Source: Umbilicaria muhlenbergii
Taxonomy: Eukaryota; Ascomycota; Lecanoromycetes; Umbilicariales; Umbilicariaceae
Direction: 5' to 3'
Assembly: GCA_000611775.1 (NCBI GenBank)
Contig: KK106986.1
Location: forward strand, 434,001-498,000
Length of the DNA: 64,000 bases
Part shown: positions 11,135 through 22,386 of the stretch, piece by piece
Position numbering within the stretch: the first letter of the stretch is position 1
Layout: each line of letters starts with the position of its first letter
Position numbers and translations under genes: made by a program
The notes under the pieces: model-generated
Databases searched by the model: none
Told to the model about the DNA's origin: nothing
Seen by the model: the letters and a program-made list of their open reading frames with translations, nothing else

Positions 11135-11774
11135 AGACAGAAGCTGATTCCACCACGTTGACCACATTTGAGAGAGCAGTACATCATGATTATAAGTCTG
11201 CGGCCCTGTGCGCAAAGGAGAGGCTGGCACTGTGTAGCAAGGGAATGTTGGTTGGAATGCAAACAAAATGCACACGAGTACTGTTCACTCAGACTCCGCA
11301 TTCTTAACAGAAGGGATCGCGAAGCATGATTCGATTGAACAAAGGAAGTGTATCTCTTCAATCCAAGAGGCTATATCATGGATCTCTTCAAGTCGCTCTA
11401 CCACTGCTACAGCGAGTTCGCTGCAAACAAAGAAACCAAGCCAGCGGATGAGCGGAGGTAGCGAAAAGTAGGCCGCAAACACAACAGATCACCAAGGGGT
11501 CAAGAACCGAACTCTCGCCTTCGCCAAGGCAAGGGCGGGCAATCAATCACCAAGTATGGTCAATCGTCTTCATGGGCGATACTCCCTGGCGCCACCTTCT
11601 GTGGGCACCTTAGATGCTGCGTATGCAGATAAAAGCATGTGAACGGCGATTCCTCAGCCTTGGGGACAAGAAACAAGGTGTCGCTGGATTGGATCGACGG
11701 GACTACGTTGACCGAGTAGGCAGTAAATAATCCTGGCTCGCCTGGCTCACTTGGGTGGCACGGGTGGTCGCCGG
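11135..11774. other. Divergent promoter region between the secreted protein gene and COG5
   Basis: 640 bases between divergent starts. No open frame here has supporting features, and I see no repeat. Confidence 0.45.
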
Positions 11775-13238
11775 ATGTCAACCCCGAATCAACGGCTCTC
11801 TTCCATTCTTATTGACAATGATGGTGTTGTGTACCCAGTACCAAACATGACGGACGCAGAACCGTCCTATATCGACTACGAGGCTTTCCTCGACCCAACC
11901 TTTTCTCCAACCTCGTTTGCCAATACCCTGGTCGCTGCCACCAACAACCCGTCAGACACTCCTCTTGATCTCTCCACACCCCTTTCACGCGTTCTGTTCG
12001 ACGTGCAGGAGATCGACACCCACATTCACACCCTCACCACAAAATTGGCGTTGCCACTGCTCAGCTACACGAAAGAACAGACAGACACGAGTGAACGCAT
12101 CATCAAGGAGGTGGAAGCTCAGGTCGCAAGCTTGACGGACGGTTACCAGAGGTTGGAGAAGGAGGTCATCCAGCGACATCAAGCGGCCGATGAAGTGCGT
12201 CTCGCAGTCGAACGACTATGGCAGACGGTCAACATTGGGCGAGCGGTGGGAAGATGTCTCCTCCTCGGCCGGCAGCTGGAGGCGCAGATGGCCGAATTAA
12301 GAGGGGATAATACCGGGAAAAGAGAGGATCATAGGGCAATGGTCAGAGCGTCCAACACCCTCCTGACACTACGCCAATTGTTTGCCGCAACGAAGCCCGG
12401 CCAGGAGGGTGAATCCCTTGACCGGATCCATACCGTTGTCACCCTCCAGAATGATCTCATCCATCCCTCGGAGCAGAGACTCCGTTCAAAAGCCCAGCAA
12501 ATCATTCGCGAGTTCTCGATGTCATCTCTGCCGACATCCTCAACCACTACTCCCTCTTCAGACAACAGGCCAACCTATGCCCAATCCGAAGAAACCAAAT
12601 CTCGCACGACCTCCGCGCTCCTCGCACTCTACCTGCTCTCACCAACTCCAACTCAACACGACGCCCCCTTCCAGCCTTCACTCCTCCTTGCGGCCCTCCA
12701 GTCGTATCTCCAGACCTCGCTCACCTCTTCCCTGGCCTCGCTCGCTCGCGCCCTCTCCACACTGCCTACTCTCGACCGCACTCTCCTTGAAGTCTCCGCA
12801 CGGTGCCAGAACATTGTCGCCTTGGAAGCTCTGCTCGAAAGCATCAAGCCACCTCCTCATCCACTCCTAGTCACCAGCATTGGTCCGCGGCACCAGCTCA
12901 CCACAACCGGAGACCCCGATGGTAGAGACGGCGCTTCCCCCGCAGCTCCTTCTAACCTACTTCAACCATTGCGCGCCGCCCTCGACACCTCGTCCTTGCC
13001 ATCGTATTTCTGGCGTAGCTTAGCGGAAGGTCTGTCAGGACGCGTGCAGGAGATTGTAAACCGGGGAGGGGTAAGCGCGAGGACATTGAAGAGTCAACGG
13101 GAGAAAGTTAGGGAGGCGCTCCGAGACTGTGTTTTGAGAGGGACGAGGGTGCCGGGCCAGAAGGAGGGAAGAGAGGGCAATTGGGAGAGAGAGGCCGCAG
13201 TTATGGGGGCGAGTGTTGTGGGCGCGTTGGGCCGATGA
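11775..13238 (+). CDS. COG5: Conserved oligomeric Golgi complex subunit 5
   Basis: Subunit of the COG tether, which acts in retrograde vesicle traffic within the Golgi. The single exon gives 487 residues from ATG 11775; a second in-frame ATG at 11847 (MTDAEPSYIDYEAFLDP) would give 463 residues and looks closer to the usual fungal N terminus. Family hallmarks include FSPTSFANTLV, TPLDLSTPLSRVLFDVQEID and a long helical/coiled-coil segment (about residues 90-200). The middle is predicted helix-rich with Ser/Thr/Pro loops. It is shorter than the animal protein, as in other fungi. Confidence 0.87.
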   Translation: MSTPNQRLSSILIDNDGVVYPVPNMTDAEPSYIDYEAFLDPTFSPTSFANTLVAATNNPSDTPLDLSTPLSRVLFDVQEIDTHIHTLTTKLALPLLSYTKEQTDTSERIIKEVEAQVASLTDGYQRLEKEVIQRHQAADEVRLAVERLWQTVNIGRAVGRCLLLGRQLEAQMAELRGDNTGKREDHRAMVRASNTLLTLRQLFAATKPGQEGESLDRIHTVVTLQNDLIHPSEQRLRSKAQQIIREFSMSSLPTSSTTTPSSDNRPTYAQSEETKSRTTSALLALYLLSPTPTQHDAPFQPSLLLAALQSYLQTSLTSSLASLARALSTLPTLDRTLLEVSARCQNIVALEALLESIKPPPHPLLVTSIGPRHQLTTTGDPDGRDGASPAAPSNLLQPLRAALDTSSLPSYFWRSLAEGLSGRVQEIVNRGGVSARTLKSQREKVREALRDCVLRGTRVPGQKEGREGNWEREAAVMGASVVGALGR

Positions 13239-13837
13239 AGATGGAAGAATTAGCCGAGGTTGAAGGAAAGGCTTGAAGGAAAGGCAAAGTGGTTCGGGGA
13301 GAACGGTTCTTCAAAAGGGCTCTGATGAGTCATTATAGCATTATAGCAGCCATGGCTGATCACTCGTGATGATGAGACACTACCCCCGTGCACTAGACTT
13401 AGCGAGATCGTAGGGCTACCAAGGTGTTTAAGCCGACGCGCATCCCTTTTCCCCGAAGATCAGCACGCCACAAGTCGGCCTGTTGATCTTTGCCCGCCGA
13501 TCGTCAAGCACGTCTTTCTGGTGTCTGCTCCAGATGGAAAGTGGCCAGGATCGGTAGCGACGGCGCGTATCAGGCTCAGCCCTTATCGATTGCGATGTTC
13601 CGAGAAAGCGGGGCACGCTCTCGTTTTGAAACGGATCAGGTACGACGTCGCTTTGTCGACACACGCCATCTCCCAGTCTGTGACGACACGAAAAGCACCG
13701 TCTACCAATGCGAGGACGGAAGGCAGGGTGCACACGCGGCCACGCCCCTGGTTGGTTTACAGAGTTTGGCCTGGCCTGCCGAGGGCGGTGCTCGAGTCTG
13801 CTGACTACGGTATTCCTGCACGGTGACCTACATGAAT

Positions 13838-13872
13838 CATTACCTTAATCATTAATCATTAATCATCAATTC
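13838..13872. repeat. AT-rich heptamer repeat (ATTAATC)n
   Basis: Three to four copies of CATTAATC-like units sit in non-coding DNA. Confidence 0.75.
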
Positions 13873-14156
13873 ATCATGGCCGGCATGCTTCTTCTCGCGT
13901 CGGGCTCGAGAAGGTCGAGTGCGGTGCAGGAGAGGTCGGAGTCGAGGTACGTGGCCGGTGGCAGGCCGGATCCGTTCGTGCTCCGCCGAGTGATTGGGAG
14001 CAAATGGAAATGTTCAAGACGCGGGAAAAGGTACCTCAGGCATGTACCTGACAGGCCGACAGCCACCCCTTGCAGGCCACATGCAAAGCCCATCACGCAT
14101 CGCGCCGATCTTGGCTGCTTGGGTCAGCCGATAGCCTCCCCAGCCCCATGCACCAG

Positions 14157-14236
14157 GGAGCATCCAGGGAGTGTCCAGGGTGGGTCCAGGGAGGGTCCAG
14201 GGTGGGTCCAGGGTGGGTTCAGGGTGGGATGAGGGG
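14157..14236 (+). repeat. G-run tandem array, unit GTCCAGGGTGG
   Basis: Degenerate 11-base units repeat about six times. The core 14178-14236 has eleven runs of three or four G separated alternately by 1 and 4 bases, a textbook G-quadruplex pattern on the + strand. It lies about 1.65 kb upstream of the C2H2 regulator. Confidence 0.85.
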
Positions 14237-15296
14237 CATCCGTGCATGCGGCTTGATATCGCAGGCATGCATCTGACTGGCACGAGTAGACGCACGAGTA
14301 GACGCACGAGTATCTCCCCTTCTTCACTTGTCGTGGGGTGCACTGCAGCCCTGTCCTTCGTCGCGACGGCGTGGTGCGACCTTCACCGATACTCAAACCT
14401 CCGCAATGGCCCGCGGCCCCCAAGCCGCTGAGACGACGACGAGACTGGGGACATGGCACGCCTTGCAGACGGCAGGGTGGGAGGAAGCAGGAGTGTCCCT
14501 CCCTCACGTCCTTGCATGCCGCCGAGCGCTGCAGGCTGACTCCGGGGACGGTCCTGATGCCCGGCCTGGCCGTCGAGTGATTGTGCGCACTAAGCGTGCG
14601 AACTTCCGCTTTCGCTGCTGCTCTCGCCTGTTCCCTGTTTGCATGCTTCTGATTGCCTTCTTCAGCGATGCCGTGCCTGTCGTGTGGTTCGCGCGCTCGG
14701 CGCAGCGTAGTCCCCATCTGCCAAAGGCCCCCGGCGCCCACGGCGCCCACACCATCCCAGACGGGACGCCCTGCCTGCTACTGTACGAGGACGAGTCCTG
14801 CCTACTGATCCGACCGAGCCCTCGCTTCCCCTAGGGCGCCCGACTCGCATGTACAGGTCGAGGCAATGCGAAGCCGCCGTTAGACCAAGGCTGCGCTATC
14901 GTGGAGCGGAAGCATTGATTTTGAATTTGGGCCGGGCTCTCAGCATGTGAAACGAGATCGTCGACTGGGGAGCCTCTACTCGGAGTACTCGTGTTGCCAC
15001 GTCCCGTAGCTACTAGCCTGGCCAGCACCGAAAAGGGTGTTGATGCTCCATTGATTTCTCGTGGATGTCGGCCACAAACGACCAAAATGACAACAGCTGG
15101 AAGGTTAACTGGGAGGCTGGCTGAATGGTTTGTTCACATCATTTCTAAAGGGGCCTTGCCCCTTGCCCCTTGGAACTAGACCGCCCATCTTACCTTAGTG
15201 AGCGTGCTACGAGATCCCCCATGCACCTCGATTGCGACACCCCGCCGCACCGCCGCATCTACCCAGATGCTTCCTCTGACCACTTCTTCCACTCTC

Positions 15297-15352
15297 CATC
15301 CTCATCGTCCCCGTCCTCGTCCTCATCCTCATCCTCATCCTCATCGTCGTGC
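15297..15352. repeat. Microsatellite (TCATCC)n
   Basis: TCATCC/TCGTCC hexamers repeat about nine times in non-coding DNA, 530-590 bases before the zinc-finger coding start. Confidence 0.8.
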
Positions 15353-15885
15353 CTGTACGACGTCGCTCTCATCTAGTCCTCCCCATGCGACCTTCTTTCG
15401 CTTCGTGCCCTTTCGTCGTGGCCTGAGGTGATGTGACACTTTCTGAAACCAGCCAGCCACCTCTTCTCTTGTGGCCCTCTCCCGCCTTATCGCGGCTTCA
15501 AAGCTCCAGCCGCGCCACGCCGTTGCATCTCATCCTGTAAGAAGCTGGATCTTCTTGGCTGGTGTGTGTATCAGATCTGACCTCACTTCGGAGACGGCCA
15601 TTTATATCCTCGAGTTTTTCCGGCCGTGTTGGGTACATCGTATATCGAATCCTCGACTTCTGTTTTCCACGGACGTTCCGAACCCTCGCTACCAGTGCTT
15701 ATTTGCACGCCTACTACTTCTCGTGAAAGGGCTGTGGGTATCGGTAGGGTACACGAATGACACGCAGAATATCTCGTGTCTTGCATTGAGATTGATAATC
15801 CTACGGTTGGACCAGGCTGGTCGATCAGTAAGCCTGACCGGAGTGACTGAGGCGTGCGGACTATCCCCTGCAGAGTACAGGCAGC

Positions 15886-18137
15886 ATGATGGCGACCACA
15901 TTTCAGTCCGTCAATGCCAGTCTTCCGGCGAGGACTTACCAGATGGAAGTGTCAACCCCTACGACTCCACGTGCTCCTAAGATGACGCCACCTCCCTCAC
16001 AGTCGGTACCTGCGGCGGAAGAGTCCGCGCCGAGTACGCCGACAAGGCATAGCTTTGGGGGAATCAACGGGCAAAGGCCTCTACCAAGCCCGCGATTTGG
16101 AAGCTCCATGTCTTCTTCATCCCCACCACAACCCAAAGGCCAACCGCATCCGGACACGCTAATTCGGGGGAGTTCACATCGCTCAGTGCGCTCGGTTGAT
16201 TCGCAGGATATAGACATGGACGATTCAGATGAGGGAGAGGAAGGTTCGGAAGGAGAAAGCGTAGACGGCGAGTCGGGCAGACCATCGAAGAAAAAGAAAG
16301 GGCAGAGATTCTTCTGCACCGACTTTCCACCATGCAATCTGAGCTTCACACGGAGTGAACATCTCGCAAGGCACATAAGGTAAGACTGGGACTGACAGCC
16401 GAGTAGTGGGTATATGCTAATGTAACAGGAAACACACTGGTGAACGGCCCTTCCAATGCCATTGCGCTCGCCGCTTTTCCCGTCTCGACAACCTCCGTCA
16501 GCACGCACAAACGGTACATGTTAATGAAGAAATACCTGGGGACTCTCTTGCCGCTACTGGTACTCGCTTTCAGCGACAGATTCGGACAGATCGGGTGAGA
16601 ACACCTGGTGGTAGGTCTCGGGCGTCTACCGCAAGTAGCCAAGGAAGCCATGGAAGGGGCCATAGCAGGAACCTCTCTTCGTCCAGCATCGGTTCTACGG
16701 TTTCCACGCTTAGCAGGGACGACAGCCGCCGACGCCCACCGCCTCTGATGATTGCAAGTGATCCATCAACACGTGCTAGACTCACATTGGACACCATGAG
16801 GAACCAGCCTTCTACTCCGCCTGGACCCCACAGCAGTGTGGCCGATTCGCCCGCAGGGTTCAGTACTCCCACATCAACGACTTATTCCAATGTCCCCAGC
16901 AGTCCCGGCTATGGATCGGCTCTAGGATCACCACTGTCTAGTGTATCGCGGAGCGTTAGCCTCTGGGACAGTAGAACCCCCGGTCGCAGGCTCTCAGTCC
17001 CTTCTGGCGCGAATCCATTTCAGTCTCCTCACGGCAATACCTATCCACCGCCGTATTTCAGCCCTCTAGCTCCCTCGAACGCCTCGACCACGTCCAGCAA
17101 CAACAGTCTCTTTGGAAGCCCTACCAGCTCGACCTATTCTTTTTCGAAACGCGATTCTGCCGCAGCCGCTGAAGCTGAGTCGAGGAGACGCACGTGGCAC
17201 CCGTCGACATATTCAGGTCACCCGCAGCCTGCGACGAGTAGGCTTAGCTACTATCAGACCCCTGATGCCCCGCGACCGGCTTTTGCCCCGCAAGCCTCTA
17301 CGGCGGCACAGCGGCTACCCGGCATTGAGACGTTCGATCAGATCAGTCATCGTCCAGTGACGCCCCAGCGCCGTGGCCCCAGCCCTATGCAGATCGACCT
17401 CCCAAACAGGCCTCCAGTGTACCCCGGACCTTCTGAGCAAACTACTACGGGACCCAACGATAGGAGAGGTCACGCATCATGGGACATGTCGTTGCACAGG
17501 AATCTTACGAAGCTAGATATTGCAGGTGGGACACCGCCACGGGATGCGGGGATGTGGGGTCAGCAAACAATCGCCGAAATACAAAATGCAGGCCAGCACT
17601 CTGCTTCCATGGCTCAATCGTACCAAGTCCCACAATCAGCTTCGGTAATAGTTCATCAGGAAGCCCAGAAGCGGCCGGCGGAAGGCCCCAGTCCGCAGCC
17701 AGTGACACCTCGAAGGAACAAGAGGCATGGCTGGTATAATGGACCGATGCCTTATGGCCAACAAGCCATAATGACTCAACGCACGTCCCCTGAGGATTCC
17801 AGCAGTAGCGAGGGCGTGCCAACTCCATTGACTTCTACCACTGAGTATCACCCATCTATTGTGCACAGTAATGGTTATATTGAATCCCATCCTGCCGCCG
17901 TTGTCCACAACGTACGTATCCCGAAAACCACAGGCGAGCGCTGCAACGCTAACCCCGAATCCTTAGGTCTTTGCTTCCAACAGCGGCCACGCTCCGGCCT
18001 ACCCACTACCGTCCGAACCTGGCCTTCGGCAATCCAACGAACACGCCATCCCCAAGGACACCTCGATGAGCGGTCTTGAAGCGCTCGTTGCCGTTGCCAC
18101 GAGCGAGGATAAAGCGCCTATGAATTCGCGTCACTAA
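15886..18137 (+). CDS. C2H2 zinc-finger transcription factor
   Basis: Nuclear sequence-specific regulator. Exons 15886-16379, 16429-17911 and 17967-18137 are joined by 49-nt and 55-nt GT-AG introns and give 715 residues; the last intron has a GCTAAC branch site. Two tandem fingers lie at about residues 143-193. The first is C-x5-C ([21 protein letters not shown]), split by intron 1 just before the linker KHTGERPF; the second is a compact C-x-C finger ([16 protein letters not shown]). The finger region is preceded by an acidic patch and a KKKKG basic stretch (possible NLS). The rest is a long Ser/Pro/Thr-rich disordered region. Exon 3 ends [16 protein letters not shown], a typical short C-terminal motif; reading straight through the intron would give a false end at 18079. 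The paralogue name is not certain, so no symbol is given. Confidence 0.85.
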
Positions 18138-20081
18138 ACGTCCGGCTTCGATTCGACGATGTGAATTTACTTATGGATTTAACGACATGAACAGCAATAT
18201 GATTAAGAGGAATAAACAGTTCCCAGAACGACACGAATATAACGAATTGATGAGGTTCACGCGGCGACGATCCGATCATGGAAGCATATGAGATACCAGT
18301 GAAAGAGGAGCGCGGCGACCACGGGGGGGCTCTTTTGAATTTGCTCTTTGGTTTAGGCTCGTGGCTGGCGGGTGGGGGGTCTGTTCTTTGCGTGCTTTTC
18401 TTCACGACAGCGTTGCTTCGTTGGCTTTTTGCATTTGGTGGCGGAGGGATATCGATACTTTCGCTAATACTTTGGCCGCATATCCTTTTGCTTCTTGCTC
18501 TTTGCGGATACCACTCGTTTGCGGGCGATGATATACGTATCTGCCTCTGCGCTTTTTTTGTTTGGGAAGGCGATGCGAACGGGGGTGCGCTGGGATCGGA
18601 TGTTTGCTTTTGGCTGTGGCTTTTGCTTGCCTTAATTACCCTTGGCCGCTATGGCACTATCATTTCTTCTCTAGCACCACCGTCCCGAGTGGGTATACTT
18701 GCTGTGGTCTTTGATATGACGCTTACACATCACTGGTGAACTGCACACCATTTGTCCTGGAAGGCCCACCAGGGGTATATGCCTCGAGGCGCCGAACCTC
18801 GATGATGCCACGGGAGGCCGATACCCTGGTTCGACATTTTTCATATTGCCTGGATATCCCCCCTATTCTCTATATCGCACGATCTTCGCCCGCCGCAGTG
18901 GAGCAGCGGAGTGAATCACTTGCTTGGGCACTGGGGTGGCGGATGAAAGACAAAGGGGCGTAGGCTGTCACCCATTCACACATTCTCGAGTTTTCATCAA
19001 GTTTTCATCCAGAGCATCAAGTAAAGTCATTCGTGTCCACCACCGAGCTTTCCTCTTCTTCTTCCTCCTCCTCACCCCATCACCGCTCCCTCCTTTGAGA
19101 GCACGCTCTCTTTGGACCAACTCTAAGTGATCCCAACCCTGTTTCTTTTCTGGGCTACTTTCCCATTCCTTTCGTTCCGGTTCTTTCGTTTCGAAATTAT
19201 ACTGATCTTTGTACATCAGGACTTTGAGATGTTCTCACGTTCCCCCTGTAACATGTAACGGGACAGGTTGGTCCTTCACGACACTTGGGTCATGTTGTGT
19301 GCGGATGCTGATGTTGGTAGGCCGACTCCATCATGTCTGACTTCACTGTCAATCGCACTGTCGCTTGCCGTCGCCAGGGCTGGTGGGGAGAGGAGGAGGA
19401 GGAGGAGGAGGAGGAGGAGGGTGCTGAGGATTGGTAGGGGCCGGCGAAGAAACCTACAGGGGATGGGCGGGGACGGAGCGAGGAGTCTCTCTCAATACTC
19501 GCAACGCAAGCACACACGAATCCACCCGTGTATCCGAACCCTTTGCGAATCCTTGCATAGAATGCCTGGTCCGAAACAAGCTCCTGCCCACCCCTAGCCA
19601 TCATATACCACTACCTTCTTCGACAGCGAGTTCGTTCAAAGACGACCCCGGAGGCGATCGCCGCGGCCGCCACGGGGCGGTACCGCGACGGAGACTACGC
19701 AGGGAAGTGCCGGAGCGAGCACGGCGGCGGTGGCAGAGCTGACGATGACGGCGGCTCGCGGTGGCGGAGGGGTGGGAAGATCTTCCGACGGGAGCGGTCT
19801 CAACGCCTCAAAGACATTGATACCGTAACAAGCGCTAGGTTCGCAGCAAGGAGAATGCAGATGAGTAGATAACTGTCAACACAGACTTTCGTTCACATGC
19901 TTGATTGATTTCATCGAGCTTGCATCCGTTGTGTTCAGATAGAAATGATTTTACTACTGAACTTCGTCTTCCTTACAGCTCACACCTCTTGCTCCTGTCA
20001 CTCATACTGAAGTACTAGTCTTTGGGACTGGACTTTGCTTCTATCCTATTTTTGTTGATTTCACCAAAGGTGTACAAAGAA
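18138..20081. other. 1.9-kb gene-poor stretch
   Basis: I see no convincing gene. A 153-codon hydrophobic frame (18278-18739, +) and an opposing minus frame (18118-18405) overlap and lack family features. A GAG microsatellite is listed separately. The last part is the upstream region of a decayed gene. Confidence 0.45.
19387..19421. repeat. Microsatellite (GAG/AGG)n
   Basis: About 35 bases of perfect AGG repeats in non-coding DNA. Confidence 0.9.
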
Positions 20082-20868
20082 ATGCCTTCTTCCTCAGTCC
20101 CTGGTCCGTTCGGTTCCTTTACCATACCAGATTCCCGCATGAAGGGCATCAACTTGGTATGCTCATACAGAGGTTTTAATTCTTTGGATCAGTGCTAAAT
20201 GTTACAGACACCGGATGGATTATATGATCTTGGTGGGTCTGTGTGTTCCCTCAAAGCCATAACACCCTCATCACTCGTGGGCTTGACTCACCTTACGGAC
20301 CTTACTCACCACGTCCGCGGTTGAACCAGCCAGATTCAAAATACCCGGATGACTACGAACCCCGTTTGCTCCCTCTTACGACCGACATCATCGACCCCCA
20401 CCACCTCATCGAAGAGATTGCCAAGCTAGCAGAGCACCTGTCTGCAGAGGGCTCCTTCGCACACATCGCCGCACACGGTTCGATTCCTCTGATCCGCATG
20501 ATCGGAAACGGTGATCCACAATCCGATGCCAAATACCTCGGATCCTGGAACGGTATCAAGTACTGGATCGGAGCACACTCTCGTTGTGCTTGGTTGGAGC
20601 ATGGCAACGAGCACATGTAGCCGGGAGCCATTGGGGTCAAAGAATTAACGGAAATTGTGCAATGGCTTGGATTGAGCATGTATATCTATCGGCGATTCTC
20701 GGAGTTGTATCCGGGCTACTTGGTCAAGCGTTGGACTGTCGATGATAAGCGTGTGTTGGGCACGTGCCCGAGATTCGATTTGCTTCGTGTAGATGGTAAG
20801 TCATACTTCGCTCCTCTGTGCTTTCCACAACTGACTGGTCTATCGCAGCCGATCGCTCATTCAGCTAG
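20082..20868 (+). pseudogene. Decayed or damaged three-exon gene of unknown function
   Basis: A gene-like structure is visible. It has an ATG at 20082, a 51-nt intron (20157-20207, GTATGC donor, GCTAAAT branch, TTACAG acceptor), a long coding-like exon and a second intron (20796-20848, GTAAGT donor, CTGAC branch, TCGCAG acceptor). A stop follows at 20866-20868. The exon reads coherently (for example HHLIEEIAKLAEHLSAEG and KELTEIVQWLGLSMYIYRRF). However, the frame shifts within a GT-repeat near 20238-20244, and a TAG interrupts it near 20618. I do not recognise the family and see no signal peptide. It could be a recent pseudogene, or a live gene with sequence errors. Confidence 0.55.
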
Positions 20869-22386
20869 AGAGACCGTGCCGTCCCTCTTGCTCGTAGGAA
20901 GCTTGGTAAGTACCTCCTGCTATCTATCTTGCCGTACGCTAATACGGTATGGCTGCAATAGGCCTCATCAACAAGGACGAAGGGTTTAAGGACTAGTAAA
21001 CAGGGGGTTGCCCCTTTCGAATTTGACGAAGTCTGCCTTCGCTCAGGTCAACAAACACGACCAAACGCACTGAACAGACACGACCAAAGGCAATGCGCAC
21101 TCGTTGGCATTGCCTAAACCTAGTTCATAAAGTTGTAGATAGACAGTCGCAATGATAAGGCACCATGTACTAGCCCAGATACAATATGTAGCATCATGGA
21201 ATCAACTTGCAGTGCCTCGCGTGAATATGCCAACTCACTCTCAGGCTAGCAGGCAACAACTGATGGGTATACAATCAATGAACTCACTCTCCAGCGATGC
21301 TTGATCACTGGTGGGTATACAGGTTATCCACCCACTCTCCAGTGAGCAAGCATCACTGGTGAGTATACAAGCCAATTGATCACTCTTCAGTCAGGCAAAC
21401 ATCGCCTGAGGGTATATGAGCCAAATACTCACACTCTGGAATTGCAAGCATCTGTCAACAGGGCGCAAGGGCGCAAGGGCACAGCAAGGCAGCAACAACA
21501 ACGAACACTCAATACTTTCAACTTACCCATTGTGATCATGCTCCTTGGATATCGAGAAGGCAGGACAGCTTGAAGGGTTTGCTCAATACTGAAGATGAAC
21601 ATGTTTTTCCCGTGTTGCATTGGGCTCACCGAGGGTATCTACCTAATTCGGAAGGACTGAGGAGACCCTCGATACAGTTTAGGCACGGCGGGAACTGGGC
21701 CGGATCCGCCTGCCATGACGTCGTGATTCAGCTGCCTTGCAGAGATCCAAGCTGTGGATACCTTCCACTCCTCGATGTATCACCCACAAGAGATGGCGCT
21801 GTTATAAGCTGGGACGTTGCCGCTGCCAGTCATTCTCGTGAGGTACCTCTACCCCGCCTACACCGACCTTCGTCCAATCATCTCGTCTGCCCTCCTCACG
21901 TTTTCGATGTCACCCGACCGAGGCGATCCGCGAATCCAGCATCAATCAATCCGAGCCCCCCGACGGCTGCGCCTCGCCGGTCATCCTGAGGGTTTAAATT
22001 TGAGCATGACCTTCTTCAGCCCGCTGACGGATAGATTAAAGATGCGAAGCCTGGAGATTAAGATTAAGTCTATCCTCTAGGGCCAACCTTGACCCTCAAT
22101 TGGCATTTCGCAGCTGTGCGGGCGGTCGACATCGAAATGCTCCATCTCTATATGGACTACGCGCATCCGTCATGGCGTATTGCCTGGAGGCCGGCTCTTT
22201 GATCAAGATCGACAGAGTACTCTGAGATTCTGATCCAAGTATTTCCGTACATTGTCATTTTATTCCCGCAAAGCGCAACCGCAATTACTCGTCAGCGACG
22301 CGACAGTCATATGCTCTCCAATCACCGATTTCCCGTCGGCTTCACCGGGCCATTCTCGACGCCCGCTCTGGACCTCAACCACGGCA
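20869..22386. other. 1.5-kb intergenic stretch containing a hairpin minisatellite
   Basis: Apart from the minisatellite at 21232-21426, no gene is supported here. The right part is the promoter and leader of the kinase gene. Confidence 0.5.
21232..21426. repeat. Four-copy 49-bp tandem repeat, each copy with a hairpin
   Basis: Copies lie at 21232-21280, 21281-21329, 21330-21378 and 21379-21426 (49, 49, 49 and 48 bases), with a decayed fifth start after 21427. Each begins ACTCACTCT-like and carries GGGTATACA-like sequence after the hairpin. Copies 2 and 3 have 7-base arms around a 7-base loop (CCAGCGA/TCACTGG and CCAGTGA/TCACTGG). Copy 4 has TCAGGC/GCCTGA around a 7-base loop. Copy 1 keeps only TCAG/CTGA. 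Arm sequence differs between copies while pairing is largely kept. Confidence 0.85.

Larger units (their letters stand above)
13239..15885. other. 2.6-kb gene-poor stretch upstream of the C2H2 regulator
   Basis: No gene is supported; open frames of 60-210 codons overlap on both strands and show no domains. The stretch contains an ATTAATC repeat, a G-run array and a TCATCC microsatellite, listed separately. It probably includes the promoter and leader of the downstream zinc-finger gene. Confidence 0.5.

Noticed and set aside
13325-13385. Box C/D snoRNA-like signals (TGATGA and CTGA)
   Set aside because: Order and spacing of the boxes do not fit, and no flanking stem was found.
17967-18079. 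Read-through C terminus of the first zinc-finger gene ending at 18079
   Set aside because: A GTACGT/GCTAAC/TTAG intron at 17912-17966 gives a better, conserved-looking end at 18137.
18278-18739. 153-codon hydrophobic plus frame, and opposing minus frame 18118-18405
   Set aside because: The two compete for the same DNA; neither shows family motifs, and the minus one runs into the zinc-finger gene's last codons.
21232-21426. CRISPR-like array
   Set aside because: Eukaryotic nuclear context, no regular unique spacers: the whole 49-base unit is repeated head to tail.
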